Of a DNA stretch of 64,000 nt, positions 9,263-17,895 are shown in pieces. The stretch is from Parasulfitobacter algicola. Lineage in GTDB: Bacteria > Pseudomonadota > Alphaproteobacteria > Rhodobacterales > Rhodobacteraceae. A program made the position numbers and the translations under genes. The stretch is taken from the NCBI RefSeq assembly GCF_013315265.1, contig NZ_JABUFE010000013.1, positions 28,932-92,931 on the forward strand. The letters run 5' to 3'. Below the pieces are notes generated by a model. The model did not search any database, was not told where the DNA came from, and saw only the letters and a list, made by a program, of their open reading frames with translations. Positions within the stretch are counted from its first letter, which is position 1. Each line of letters starts with the position of its first letter.

Positions 9263-9632
9263 GCAAACCTAGCTCCTCTGCGTGCGTGGCAGCATCTTCT
9301 AGCCACCGCCAAAGATGTGTATAGCTCCTAACCAATATACGCTACCTGCAAGTATCGACACCGGACCTTCGCGCAGACGCAGCGAAAGAGCGGTTTGTCC
9401 CGCTGACCGACCATTGCGTCAAAACCGAATGAAGCTTGCCTTAGTGTTCCTAGCAAGGCTCACTAAGCCTGGAAATTTCGCATATCAGTTCAAAGCATGA
9501 CATGCTTTTCATAAACGCCGGCCGTCCCTTGGTCGGGACCAAATGGCGGCCGTCAGGCTCTTTGCAAAAGAGCTCTGTTGCAGACTTTCCACTCATTCCT
9601 TTATAGAACACCCAACAATAAATGGGGATGCA
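9263..9632. other. Intergenic region upstream of pyrB with a degenerate dispersed repeat
   Basis: No convincing gene is present in these 370 bases. The block 9361-9420 resembles sequences at 20495-20560 and 21395-21455 in opposite orientation and looks like a decayed repeat. Near pyrB, a short inverted repeat (GCTCTTT with AAAGAGC, 9558-9574) brackets a TTTGCAAA 8-mer at 9561-9568. It could be an operator or leader hairpin for the pyrB operon. An open frame from 9543 in phase with pyrB lacks a start signal of its own. Confidence 0.5.
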
Positions 9633-10583
9633 ATGAACTGGCGGGCCAAACATCTTTTGGGGATCGAACATCTGGGCCCCGATGAAATCACCACACTTCT
9701 GGATCTGGCCGATCAATATGTGTCGCTGAACCGCCAACAGGTCAAACATCGCGATACGCTGGCCGGGCTGACGCAAATCAACATGTTCTTTGAAAACTCG
9801 ACCCGCACGCAGGCCAGTTTTGAACTGGCGGGCAAGCGTCTGGGTGCCGATGTGATGAACATGGGCATGCAGGCGTCATCGATTAAAAAGGGCGAAACCC
9901 TGATCGACACAGCGATGACGCTGAACGCGATGCACCCTGACCTGCTGGTCGTGCGCCATCCCCATTCCGGTGCGGTCAACCTGCTGGCCGATAAAGTGAA
10001 CTGCGCTGTCCTGAACGCAGGCGACGGGCGGCACGAACACCCCACGCAGGCCCTGCTGGACGCGCTGACAATCCGCCGCGCGAAAGGGCGTCTGCACCGG
10101 CTGTCCATCGCGATTTGTGGCGATATCGCCCACAGCCGCGTGGCACGATCCAACATTCTGCTGCTGGGCAAAATGGAAAACCGTATCCGCCTGATTGGCC
10201 CGCCGACGCTGATGCCATCCCAGGTGTCCGACTTCGGGGTCGAGGTGTTCGAGGACATGCGCGAAGGTCTGGCTGACGTCGATGTTGTCATGATGCTGCG
10301 TCTGCAACGCGAACGGATGGACGGGGGGTTCATTCCCAGCGAACGCGAATATTACCACCGCTATGGGCTGGATGCCGACAAACTGTCCCACGCCAAACCT
10401 GACGCCATCATCATGCACCCCGGCCCAATGAACCGCGGGGTCGAAATTGACGGCACACTGGCCGATGACATCAACCGCAGTGTGATTCAAGAACAGGTCG
10501 AGATGGGCGTCGCCGTCCGCATGGCCGCGATGGAACTGCTGGTCAAAGCCCGCCAGTCCAAACCGCAGGATGTGATGGTTTAA
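9633..10583 (+). CDS. pyrB: Aspartate carbamoyltransferase catalytic subunit
   Basis: Catalyses carbamoyl phosphate plus aspartate to carbamoyl aspartate, the committed step of pyrimidine synthesis, in the cytosol. At 316 aa it has the normal length. The carbamoyl-phosphate loop [13 protein letters not shown] lies near residues 50-62, [12 protein letters not shown] near 137-148, and the aspartate-domain signature [11 protein letters not shown] near 265-275. Upstream in-frame codons exist from 9543, but ATG 9633, with GGGG just ahead, gives the usual N-terminus [10 protein letters not shown]. It is the first gene of a rightward set that ends with a dihydroorotase homologue and plsY. No pyrI regulatory subunit is seen. 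The degenerate PyrC downstream suggests a dodecameric PyrB-PyrC' type enzyme. Confidence 0.96.
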   Translation: MNWRAKHLLGIEHLGPDEITTLLDLADQYVSLNRQQVKHRDTLAGLTQINMFFENSTRTQASFELAGKRLGADVMNMGMQASSIKKGETLIDTAMTLNAMHPDLLVVRHPHSGAVNLLADKVNCAVLNAGDGRHEHPTQALLDALTIRRAKGRLHRLSIAICGDIAHSRVARSNILLLGKMENRIRLIGPPTLMPSQVSDFGVEVFEDMREGLADVDVVMMLRLQRERMDGGFIPSEREYYHRYGLDADKLSHAKPDAIIMHPGPMNRGVEIDGTLADDINRSVIQEQVEMGVAVRMAAMELLVKARQSKPQDVMV

Positions 10584-10714
10584 GCACACCGCAGGATTAT
10601 CAAATACTTCTATTTCATCGGCAGTCTTGGACTTATTCAGTCCAAACCTAACTGATACTTGGCAACAGCAAGCCAGAATTACATCTTATAAATGCACAAA
10701 GGGACGATATCCAA

Positions 10715-11242
10715 ATGACTTCTGGATGGGACGGTATTTTAGAACCCGGAGAGCGCATAATTTGGCAAGGCCGCCCTGATTATAAATTTGATCTGAAACG
10801 TGTACCGGTTATAATTTATATTGCTGGATTTAGCATGGTTACTGTCATGTCATATCAATTGATTGCCAATGCTATGTTTCAAACAACTGCTGGAATTGTT
10901 TTGTCCGGTATATGTATATTATCTGGATTACTTATATTAATAGGTATTCCTTTTTTAGATGCCCACAATCGGAAGTATACGACATACACTTTAACTGACC
11001 GCCGTGCATTTATAGCAGCAATCACCATTTTGGGGGACAGGTTATGGACAAGCCATCAAATTCGCATAGACTTCCCAATTACTTTTAAAGAAGGCTCACC
11101 ACCCTCAATTTATTTTACAGAAGGTTGGGGACATAGATGGTATTCAAAATACAGGGTCAAAGTTCCGGTTGGTTTTGAACGGATCAATAATGCACATGAA
11201 GTTCATGCCCTTTTACAAAAAGTCCAGCGACGCGAAGCCTGA
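10715..11242 (+). CDS. Small membrane protein with PGE-W-GRP motif (PH-like), unknown function
   Basis: A 175-residue protein with an N-terminal soluble element LEPGERIIWQGRPDYKF (about residues 9-25), two adjacent membrane helices (about 31-50 and 58-80), then a soluble tail containing YTLTDRRAFI. This order, LxPGExIxWxGRP, helices, then TDRRA, matches bacterial PH-like membrane proteins. The gene at 11855 shares all elements, so the two are paralogues. It lies between pyrB and the dihydroorotase homologue but is AT-rich compared with both, which hints at insertion. A role in pyrimidine synthesis is not implied by the sequence. No function can be assigned. Confidence 0.7.
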   Translation: MTSGWDGILEPGERIIWQGRPDYKFDLKRVPVIIYIAGFSMVTVMSYQLIANAMFQTTAGIVLSGICILSGLLILIGIPFLDAHNRKYTTYTLTDRRAFIAAITILGDRLWTSHQIRIDFPITFKEGSPPSIYFTEGWGHRWYSKYRVKVPVGFERINNAHEVHALLQKVQRREA

Positions 11243-11296
11243 TATAAACATTCAAAATTCGCCTCAATTAAAGTTTGAAAACAGAGAGTTCAGTTT

Positions 11297-11848
11297 TTGT
11301 CAGATATAAAACCGCAAACACCAATCAATGTTTCTACAAATGAAACCGGTATAATCCGGCTTTACGACATCACTTTGCCGGATACTCAAGCCAAGGCATT
11401 AACGGCGACGGACGTTCAACAGGCCCTTGGCGTGGATCGCTTGAATGGCGATTACATCGATATTTTCCCGATCAGCACATTACAGGGCGTGGGGTTGTTG
11501 GGCTATATGATCGATGGGCTTGGCATCGCTGCTGATGATCTGGTGGCGGACAAAGACCGGATTGATCAGATCACGGGGTATGTCGTGGTAATATTGTCAC
11601 GCGCCTTTGGTGGTCAGACTGTCACCCTGCGACCTGATGCATCGTTGCAGCTGATCGGCACCTATAGCGAAGCCCAAAGCAAAACAGCCCCGGTTGATCT
11701 GCAGGCCGAAACGGCCCAGCCGAAACAGGCCGACACACCGCCGTCCAAAAAGCCGAAAAGCAATGCGGCGATATCCGGCATGGTCGCAACCGTGGCGCTT
11801 TTGGTGATGTTTGCCCTTGTGGGCCTGATGATCTGGATCGGGGGATAA
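11297..11848 (+). CDS. Tail-anchored protein of unknown function in the pyr region
   Basis: An unrecognised 183-residue protein. It begins with a soluble domain of about 115 residues, continues through an Ala/Gln/Pro/Lys-rich linker (about 128-155, AETAQPKQADTPPSKKPKS) and ends in a single hydrophobic helix (about 158-181), so it is probably anchored by its C-terminus facing the cytosol. The start is a TTG at 11297 preceded by GAGAG. No ATG is available that preserves the domain. It ends 6 nt before the next gene and so is likely cotranslated with it. The name of the enzyme subunit next door should not be transferred to it. Confidence 0.6.
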   Translation: MSDIKPQTPINVSTNETGIIRLYDITLPDTQAKALTATDVQQALGVDRLNGDYIDIFPISTLQGVGLLGYMIDGLGIAADDLVADKDRIDQITGYVVVILSRAFGGQTVTLRPDASLQLIGTYSEAQSKTAPVDLQAETAQPKQADTPPSKKPKSNAAISGMVATVALLVMFALVGLMIWIGG

Positions 11849-11854
11849 GTCAAA

Positions 11855-12463
11855 GTGGCTGATCCCTATCGCTTCAAAGACACCATCACACCTTTCGATC
11901 CGGATCTGAAATTCTGGCAGAAACATCTTGTGCCCGGGGAAACTATCATTTGGGAAGGTCGTCCGAATTTCAGCTTCAAACTGGATAAAACAGCCTTGGG
12001 TCTGGCCATCCCGGGTTTTGTGGCATCTGCTGTTCTGTTTATCATCAATAATGATCTGCTTGGGGCATCGGGACCAGGCCAACTTGTCCTATCACCAACA
12101 ATAACGCAGCAGATCAATTGGGGTATCTTCATCGCCATTGTGTATCTTGTGCTTTATCTTCTGTATCACAGCATGACCCAGTCGCGATTGACCCGCTATG
12201 CATTAACCAACAAACGCGCCTTGATCCACAACAGGCTGCCGTGGCCGAAACTAAATGCCAAGTATTTGACGCCGATGTCTGAAGTTGCATGGGATCAAAG
12301 CGATCCCGGCAGCATTGTCTTAGGTCAGTCCATCACGCAGTATAGATCAAATGCGATCTTCAGATCCGGCATTGTCAAAGAGCGAAAAGAAGGGTTTTTG
12401 AATATCGACAACCCACAAAAGGTCTATGATCTGATGCAGCGCGTGGTAAACGATAAGGTATGA
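11855..12463 (+). CDS. PH-like membrane protein, paralogue of the gene at 10715
   Basis: A 202-residue protein with the same plan as the gene at 10715: LVPGETIIWEGRPNFSFKL (about residues 26-44), two membrane segments (about 48-66 and 88-108), then YALTNKRALI and a soluble tail. Translation starts at GTG 11855. Its last four bases (ATGA) overlap the start of the dihydroorotase homologue, so the two are translationally coupled. That coupling, plus the paralogue two genes upstream, suggests a functional unit inserted into or grown around the pyrimidine genes. The function is unknown. Confidence 0.7.
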   Translation: MADPYRFKDTITPFDPDLKFWQKHLVPGETIIWEGRPNFSFKLDKTALGLAIPGFVASAVLFIINNDLLGASGPGQLVLSPTITQQINWGIFIAIVYLVLYLLYHSMTQSRLTRYALTNKRALIHNRLPWPKLNAKYLTPMSEVAWDQSDPGSIVLGQSITQYRSNAIFRSGIVKERKEGFLNIDNPQKVYDLMQRVVNDKV

Positions 12464-13749
12464 CAACGCTATTCACCAATGCCCGTTTGATTGATCCGCA
12501 GGCTGGAACAGACCAGATCGGATCGCTGCTCATCAAGGATGGGCAGATTAACAAAGTGTTAACGCAAGATGTTGATTTAGCTGAAAAAAAGTTGACAGCT
12601 GTCAACTTTTTGGATTGCGGCGGAAAATGTCTGGCCCCCGGCATTGTTGATATCGGTGTAAAGGTGTGCGAACCGGGCGAACGGCACAAGGAAAGTTTCA
12701 GGTCCGCAGGGCAAGCCGCTGCAGCGGGCGGCGTGACCACGATGGTGACACGCCCCGATACGCTGCCCGCCATCGACACGCCCGAAACCCTTGAATTTGT
12801 GACCCGCCGCGCTCAGGAAGACAGCCCCGTCCATATCCGCCATATGGCCGCCCTGACCAAAGGCCGCGAGGGCCGCGAGATGGTCGAGATCGGCTTTTTG
12901 CAAGACGCCGGAGCTGTGGCTTTTACCGACTGTGATCTTGTCGTCCAATCGACCAAGGTCTTGTCCCGCGCGCTGACATATGCCCGCAGTCTGGGCGCGT
13001 TGGTCATGGCGCATCCACAAGATCCAGGGCTATCGCAGGGGGCCGCCGTCACATCGGGCAAGTTTGCATCCCTGCGCGGTTTGCCAGCCGTGTCACCCAT
13101 GGCCGAACGCATGGGCTTGCAGCGCGATCTGACACTGGTCGAGATGACCGGCGTCAGATATCACGCCGACGGTATCACCACCGCCACCGCCCTGCCTGCG
13201 CTGCGCCGCGCAAAAGACGCCGGGCTGGATGTGACAGCTGGCATTAACATCCACCACCTGACCCTGAACGCGCTGGACGTCGGCGATTACCGGACTTTCT
13301 TCAAAATCAAACCACCCTTGCGCGATGAAGACGACCGTTTGGCGATGGTTCAGGCTGTGGCCGATGGCACAATCGACATCATCAGTTCAATGCACACCCC
13401 ACAGGACGAAGAAAGCAAACGCCTGCCGTTTGAAGAAGCCGCCAGCGGGGCCGTCGCCCTTGAAACCCTGCTGCCTGCTGCGATGCGGCTATATCATTCC
13501 GGCATGATCGATCTGCCAACGCTGTGGCGGGCCATGTCGCTGAACCCGGCCAAACGGTTGGGTCTGAACACTGGTCGTCTGACCGTTGGCGCGCCTGCTG
13601 ATCTGGTGTTATTCGATCCCGACGCGCCATTCGTATTAGACCGTTTCAAACTGCGGTCAAAATCCAAGAACACGCCCTTTGACGGTCAGCGGATGCAAGG
13701 CAAAGTCATCGCTACCTATGTGGCTGGAAAACAGGTTTACGGCCCATGA
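12460..13749 (+). CDS. pyrC': Dihydroorotase homologue lacking metal ligands (pseudo-dihydroorotase, PyrC'-like)
   Basis: A 429-residue amidohydrolase-fold protein that aligns with type I dihydroorotase but has lost catalytic residues. Where active enzymes read D-x-H-x-H-x-R-E-P-G, this reads DIGVKVCEPG (residues 64-73), replacing both metal histidines with G66 and K68 and the substrate arginine with C70. The TDHAPH motif is SMHTPQ (310-315), with M311 in place of the catalytic aspartate. The HHLTL block is kept. In Pseudomonas and relatives such an inactive PyrC' is a structural partner needed to assemble active PyrB, which fits its linkage here to pyrB. A separate active dihydroorotase must exist elsewhere. 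It overlaps the preceding and following genes by 4 nt each. Confidence 0.88.
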   Translation: MTTLFTNARLIDPQAGTDQIGSLLIKDGQINKVLTQDVDLAEKKLTAVNFLDCGGKCLAPGIVDIGVKVCEPGERHKESFRSAGQAAAAGGVTTMVTRPDTLPAIDTPETLEFVTRRAQEDSPVHIRHMAALTKGREGREMVEIGFLQDAGAVAFTDCDLVVQSTKVLSRALTYARSLGALVMAHPQDPGLSQGAAVTSGKFASLRGLPAVSPMAERMGLQRDLTLVEMTGVRYHADGITTATALPALRRAKDAGLDVTAGINIHHLTLNALDVGDYRTFFKIKPPLRDEDDRLAMVQAVADGTIDIISSMHTPQDEESKRLPFEEAASGAVALETLLPAAMRLYHSGMIDLPTLWRAMSLNPAKRLGLNTGRLTVGAPADLVLFDPDAPFVLDRFKLRSKSKNTPFDGQRMQGKVIATYVAGKQVYGP

Positions 13750-14351
13750 TCCCACCCTTTGACACTGCGCCGCTGATCTTGCTGCTTTGGGCTGCTGTCG
13801 GATATTTTCTAGGCAGTATTCCGTTTGGTATGGTGCTGGCCAAGCTGATGGGTTTGGGTAATCTGCGCGATGTCGGGTCCGGCAACATTGGGGCGACGAA
13901 TGTTTTGCGCACCGGCAATAAAACCGCAGCGGCACTGACTTTGATTCTGGATGGTGGCAAGGGTGCGGCGGCCCTGATCCTGGCACGTCTGTTCGCAGGC
14001 GAGGATGCCGCTCATCTGGCAGCTTTTGCCGCATTCCTGGGCCATTGTTTTCCCATCTGGTTGATGTTCCGCGGCGGCAAGGGCGTGGCGACATTCTTTG
14101 GCATCATATTTGCGCTGTACTGGCCGCTTGGATTGGCTTGCGCTGCCCTATGGCTGACAGTGGCAGCGATTTTTCGATATTCATCACTGGCGGCCTTGGT
14201 CGCATCGGCGCTGTCGCCACTTTTGCTGTTAGCATTGGGTCGACCCGAGGCGATTGCCCTATGTCTTATGCTAACCCTTTTAATTTACACAAGACACGTC
14301 CAAAACATCAAAAGGTTGTTTTTTGGCACGGAATTTAAAATCAAAGGTTGA
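13746..14351 (+). CDS. plsY: Glycerol-3-phosphate acyltransferase
   Basis: Integral membrane enzyme (201 aa) that moves an acyl group from acyl phosphate to glycerol-3-phosphate, the first step of phospholipid synthesis. Family landmarks are all present: GSGNIGATNVLR near residues 38-49, the GGKGAAA loop near 65-71, and GHCFPIWLMFRGGKGVAT near 97-114. About five membrane helices are visible. Its ATG overlaps the stop of the pyrC' gene (ATGA), so it is translationally coupled to the pyrimidine genes, a pairing that is common in Rhodobacterales. Confidence 0.94.
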   Translation: MIPPFDTAPLILLLWAAVGYFLGSIPFGMVLAKLMGLGNLRDVGSGNIGATNVLRTGNKTAAALTLILDGGKGAAALILARLFAGEDAAHLAAFAAFLGHCFPIWLMFRGGKGVATFFGIIFALYWPLGLACAALWLTVAAIFRYSSLAALVASALSPLLLLALGRPEAIALCLMLTLLIYTRHVQNIKRLFFGTEFKIKG

Positions 14352-14487
14352 TAAGGTCGCAAAACCGATACGCGATGTCCGCACTCAACAGTTTTTTTAC
14401 ATAGCATTGTCACTTCGTCTTGATTTTCAGATCAAATAGGGAAATGTCAGCGCGATAAAAACGTGAAAAATGTGGAGACGGTATAAA

Positions 14488-14862
14488 ATGTCATTTATGG
14501 ACGCAGTGAAAACCTGCCTTAGCAAGTACGTAGATTTTTCGGGCCGCGCACGTCGTTCCGAATATTGGTTCTTTTACCTGTTTACCTTTCTGGTCGGCAT
14601 CGTTGGTGCAATCATTGACGGTGTTCTGGGAACAGGTTTCTTTAATCTGATCGCAACACTGGCCTTCCTTCTGCCCTCTATCGCGGCTGGTGTTCGTCGT
14701 TTGCACGACACAGACAGATCCGGTTGGTGGTTCTTGATCATTCTTGTGCCGATCGTCGGTGCAATCGTTCTTCTGGTCTTCTTTGTTATGGATGGCACAA
14801 AAGGCGAAAACCGCTTTGGTCCAGACCCCAAAGGCGGCAACGAAGCTGAAGTCTTCAGCTGA
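14488..14862 (+). CDS. DUF805 membrane protein (first of tandem pair)
   Basis: A 124-residue DUF805 protein, a small inner-membrane family of unknown role. It begins with an amphipathic FSGRARRSEYWFFYLF element (about residues 17-32), followed by three membrane helices and the family signature RRLHDTDRSGWWFLI (about 73-87). It ends with a soluble tail, GENRFGPDP. The frame is open from 14470, but ATG 14488 with GGAGA upstream gives the same N-terminus MSFM as the next gene. The neighbour at 15019 is a close paralogue, so the two arose by tandem duplication. A stem-loop separates them. Confidence 0.85.
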   Translation: MSFMDAVKTCLSKYVDFSGRARRSEYWFFYLFTFLVGIVGAIIDGVLGTGFFNLIATLAFLLPSIAAGVRRLHDTDRSGWWFLIILVPIVGAIVLLVFFVMDGTKGENRFGPDPKGGNEAEVFS

Positions 14863-14864
14863 TC

Positions 14865-14900
14865 TTTTTTGCAGGCCCTGACTCAGGGCCTGCATATTTT
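14865..14900 (+). terminator. Stem-loop between the two DUF805 genes
   Basis: A perfect 10-bp stem (TGCAGGCCCT with AGGGCCTGCA, 14870-14879 and 14885-14894) with a GACTC loop is followed by TATTTT and preceded by TTTTTT. It reads as a moderate terminator for the first DUF805 gene, usable from either side. Confidence 0.65.
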
Positions 14901-15018
14901 CATATGTGCAGTGCGCAGTTGCATCACTTTTAACACTGAAAAATTTGCAATCTTGATTTTGAATGCCCGGTCGGATTATCGAAATGTCAGGCATTATGTA
15001 AAAGCGGAGTTATTTTAG

Positions 15019-15411
15019 ATGTCATTCATGGAAGCGGTTAAAACCTGTTTTAGCAAATACGTCACTTTTTCGGGCCGCGCGCGTCGGTCTGAATATTGGT
15101 ATTTCACCTTATTCAATTTTCTTGTTGGCATTGTTTTGGGCATTGTTGACGGGGTTATTTCTGGCGGTGACCCTGACAGTGTCGGTATCTTTGGCACAAT
15201 CTATTCACTGGCTGTTTTTCTGCCAGGCCTGGCTGTTGCGATCCGTCGTTTGCATGACACCGACAGATCTGGCTGGTGGTACCTATTGGTCTTTATTCCA
15301 ATCATTGGCTGGATTGTCTTGCTTGTTTTCTTCTGCACAAATGGAACAGAGGGCGAAAACCGCTTTGGACATGACCCAAAGCACGAAAATGAAGCTGACG
15401 TTTTCAGCTGA
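15019..15411 (+). CDS. DUF805 membrane protein (second of tandem pair)
   Basis: A 130-residue paralogue of the gene at 14488, with the same start (MSFMEAVKTCFSKYV), the FSGRARRSEYW element, three helices and RRLHDTDRSGWWYLL followed by GENRFGHDP. It differs mainly in the loop after the first helix, where it carries a six-residue-longer segment (SGGDPDSVG). The high similarity over the full length supports recent duplication. DUF805 has no established biochemical role. A strong terminator follows. Confidence 0.85.
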   Translation: MSFMEAVKTCFSKYVTFSGRARRSEYWYFTLFNFLVGIVLGIVDGVISGGDPDSVGIFGTIYSLAVFLPGLAVAIRRLHDTDRSGWWYLLVFIPIIGWIVLLVFFCTNGTEGENRFGHDPKHENEADVFS

Positions 15412-15435
15412 TTTTATTTCAAATCAAATACTTAA

Positions 15436-15465
15436 AGCGCCGTCCTTTTGGGCGGCGTTTTTTGT
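15436..15465 (+). terminator. Rho-independent terminator after DUF805 pair
   Basis: Stem CGCCGTCC with GGGCGGCG (one G-U pair, 15438-15445 and 15450-15457), loop TTTT, then a run of T residues. It ends rightward transcription just before the convergent priA stop at 15469. Confidence 0.88.
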
Positions 15466-15468
15466 TTG

Positions 15469-17664
15469 CTAATAGAAACTTTGCGGATCGATATCGACAG
15501 ACAAGCGCAGGGAATTGGGCGGGCGGAATTGGCTGATCCATCTTTCGACTGAGGCCTGCAGGGGGGCTGTTTTTTCAGCCTTGATCAAAAGGCGCACGCG
15601 GTGGCGGCCACGGATACGGGCGATGGGCGCGGGGGCCGGACCAAACAGTTGGGCGTTGATCTGTCGCAAAGGCGCATCGTTTCGCGCCATTTCAGTTGCG
15701 AAATCAAAGACTTCCTGAACATTTGGGCTGCTTAGGATGATGCCAGCCATACGGCCAAAGGGGGGCACGCCTGCCTGTTCACGTTCAGCTGCTTCGGCCT
15801 TCCAGAAATCTTCTTCGTCCCCGGACAGGATCGCGCGGATCACCGGGTGATCCGGTTGATAGGTTTGCAACAATGCCTGACCGGGTTTATCGGCCCGCCC
15901 GGCCCGGCCAGACACCTGTCGCATCAGTTGGAATGTTCGTTCAGCCGCGCGCAGATCAGACCCTTGCAACCCAAGGTCGGCATCAATGACACCCACCAGC
16001 GTAAGATTTTGAAAATTATGGCCTTTTGCAACCAATTGCGTTCCGATAATGACGTCGGCAGCCCCGTCTGCGATGGCTTCGATCTGGGCTTTCAGGGCGC
16101 GGGCCGATCCGTAAAGATCTGATGATAACGTGGCCACGCGGGCGTCTGGGAACAGGGCCTGTGCTTCCTCTGTCAGGCGTTCAACACCGGGGCCAACGGC
16201 GGCCAATCGCCCTTCGGCATCGCAGGATGGGCAAACCGATGGCATTGGCTTTGTTTCACCGCATTGATGGCAGACCAGCCGCTTTTGAAATCGGTGTTCG
16301 ACCATGCGCGCATCGCAATCATCGCAGCCGATCTGGTGCCCACAGGCCCGGCACAGGGTTATTGGCGCATAGCCACGGCGATTGATGAACAAAAGCGCCT
16401 GTTCGTTGCGGTCCAGTCGTGCCTGAACGGCCTTTTGCAGGGATGATGAAATCCAGCGATCAGCCGGGATCACCTCATCGCGCATGTCGATGGCCTGCAT
16501 ATCGGGCAGCACGGCATCGCCGAACCGCGAGGTCAGTTCCAGCTTGCTGTATTTCCCACTTTCGGCGTTGACCCAGCTTTCCAGCGATGGCGTGGCAGAT
16601 GCCAGTATGACCTGAGCGCCCAGAATGGACGCGCGCAACACAGCCATATCGCGGGCGTTATACAAAACGCCGTCTTCCTGTTTATAGGATGTATCGTGTT
16701 CCTCATCCACGACGATCAGGCCAAGGTCTTGATATGGAAGAAATAATGCCGATCTTGCGCCCACAACCATGTCGGCGGCCCCTTGGCCTACCATACGCCA
16801 CGCACGGCGGCGTTCGGTCATGGTCACACCAGAATGCCATTCAGCGGGCCGCGCGCCAAAGCGGGCTTCGACGCGGGTCAGAAATTCAGACGTCAGGGCA
16901 ATTTCCGGCAACAGAACCAAGGCCTGACGACCCTGACGCAGGCATTCGGCGACCGCTTCCAGGTAAACTTCGGTTTTGCCGGATCCGGTGACGCCGCGCA
17001 GCAGGGTTGTGCCGTAATTTTGCGACACAACGGCCGATCGCAGCTGTTTGGCACCAGCATCCTGATCGGGGGTCAGCGATTTTCCGCCATAGTTCGGATC
17101 AAGCCGGGGATAAGGCACATCGCGGGGGCAGTCTTGTTCAGAAACGGCACCCAGTTTGACCAGACCTTTGACGACACTTGAGGTAACATCGGCGCTGTCG
17201 GCCAGCTCTTTCAGGGTGAACGCCAGCCCGCCGTAATCGCGCAAAACCTGCAAAACCCGGGTGCGTGCGTCGGTCATTCGAGTGGGTTCTGCGGTGCCCA
17301 AACGATAGACTTTGCGCATGGATGGCGGATCACCCAACCCCGGCGCACGGGTCGCCAAACGCAGCATTGCAGCCATGGGTGTTAGCGTATAATCAGCGGC
17401 CCGCTTCAGGAATATCTGCATTTCTTCGCGCATGGGGGCCACATCCAACACCCTGATAACGCTTCGGATTTTGGCGATGTCATAATCCCCGCGTCCCGCG
17501 TCCCAGACCACCCCGATCACCTTGCGGGGGCCAAGTGGCACTTCGACAAATGCGCCAATGGCACAGCCGCCTTCGGGAGCCTTGTAATCCAGCAACCGAT
17601 CTAACGGTTGCGTTGTCAGCACCGCAACCAGATCGCCTTGATTGAAAAATGATGGTGTTTGCAC
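15469..17664 (-). CDS. priA: Primosomal protein N', replication restart helicase
   Basis: PriA (731 aa) is the 3'-5' helicase that rebuilds replication forks at stalled or recombined sites. Domains run in order: N-terminal DNA-binding region, then Walker A GVTGSGKTEVY (about residues 223-233), Walker B VDEEHDTSYKQ (about 318-328), and the paired zinc sites CRACGHQIGCDDC and CHQCGE...CPSCD inserted in the helicase core (about 435-485). The helicase motif QLVAKGHNFQNLTLVG and the GRAGRADKPG motif follow. The start is GTG 17664 without an obvious ribosome-binding site. It is divergent from the DUF484-xerC genes; the 200-bp gap holds both promoters. Confidence 0.96.
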   Translation of the reverse strand: MQTPSFFNQGDLVAVLTTQPLDRLLDYKAPEGGCAIGAFVEVPLGPRKVIGVVWDAGRGDYDIAKIRSVIRVLDVAPMREEMQIFLKRAADYTLTPMAAMLRLATRAPGLGDPPSMRKVYRLGTAEPTRMTDARTRVLQVLRDYGGLAFTLKELADSADVTSSVVKGLVKLGAVSEQDCPRDVPYPRLDPNYGGKSLTPDQDAGAKQLRSAVVSQNYGTTLLRGVTGSGKTEVYLEAVAECLRQGRQALVLLPEIALTSEFLTRVEARFGARPAEWHSGVTMTERRRAWRMVGQGAADMVVGARSALFLPYQDLGLIVVDEEHDTSYKQEDGVLYNARDMAVLRASILGAQVILASATPSLESWVNAESGKYSKLELTSRFGDAVLPDMQAIDMRDEVIPADRWISSSLQKAVQARLDRNEQALLFINRRGYAPITLCRACGHQIGCDDCDARMVEHRFQKRLVCHQCGETKPMPSVCPSCDAEGRLAAVGPGVERLTEEAQALFPDARVATLSSDLYGSARALKAQIEAIADGAADVIIGTQLVAKGHNFQNLTLVGVIDADLGLQGSDLRAAERTFQLMRQVSGRAGRADKPGQALLQTYQPDHPVIRAILSGDEEDFWKAEAAEREQAGVPPFGRMAGIILSSPNVQEVFDFATEMARNDAPLRQINAQLFGPAPAPIARIRGRHRVRLLIKAEKTAPLQASVERWISQFRPPNSLRLSVDIDPQSFY

Positions 17665-17895
17665 TGTGATGGCCCGTCGAGGGTTTCATTGAATTTCGGG
17701 ATGCCGACCGTTTCGTGTCTTAGTCTAATTCGATTGAATTGGCACGATATCCCGACGTTTCTGTGATAAAAAAGTGAGCCCAACTGTCTTTACCGCAGAA
17801 AAGCCTTGCCACTTTCGGGGTAGATTGGGCAATAACGGTATCAGAAAAAATATAAAAGCGATGGTACAGTCGTGGAAAAAAAATACGAGACAGGT

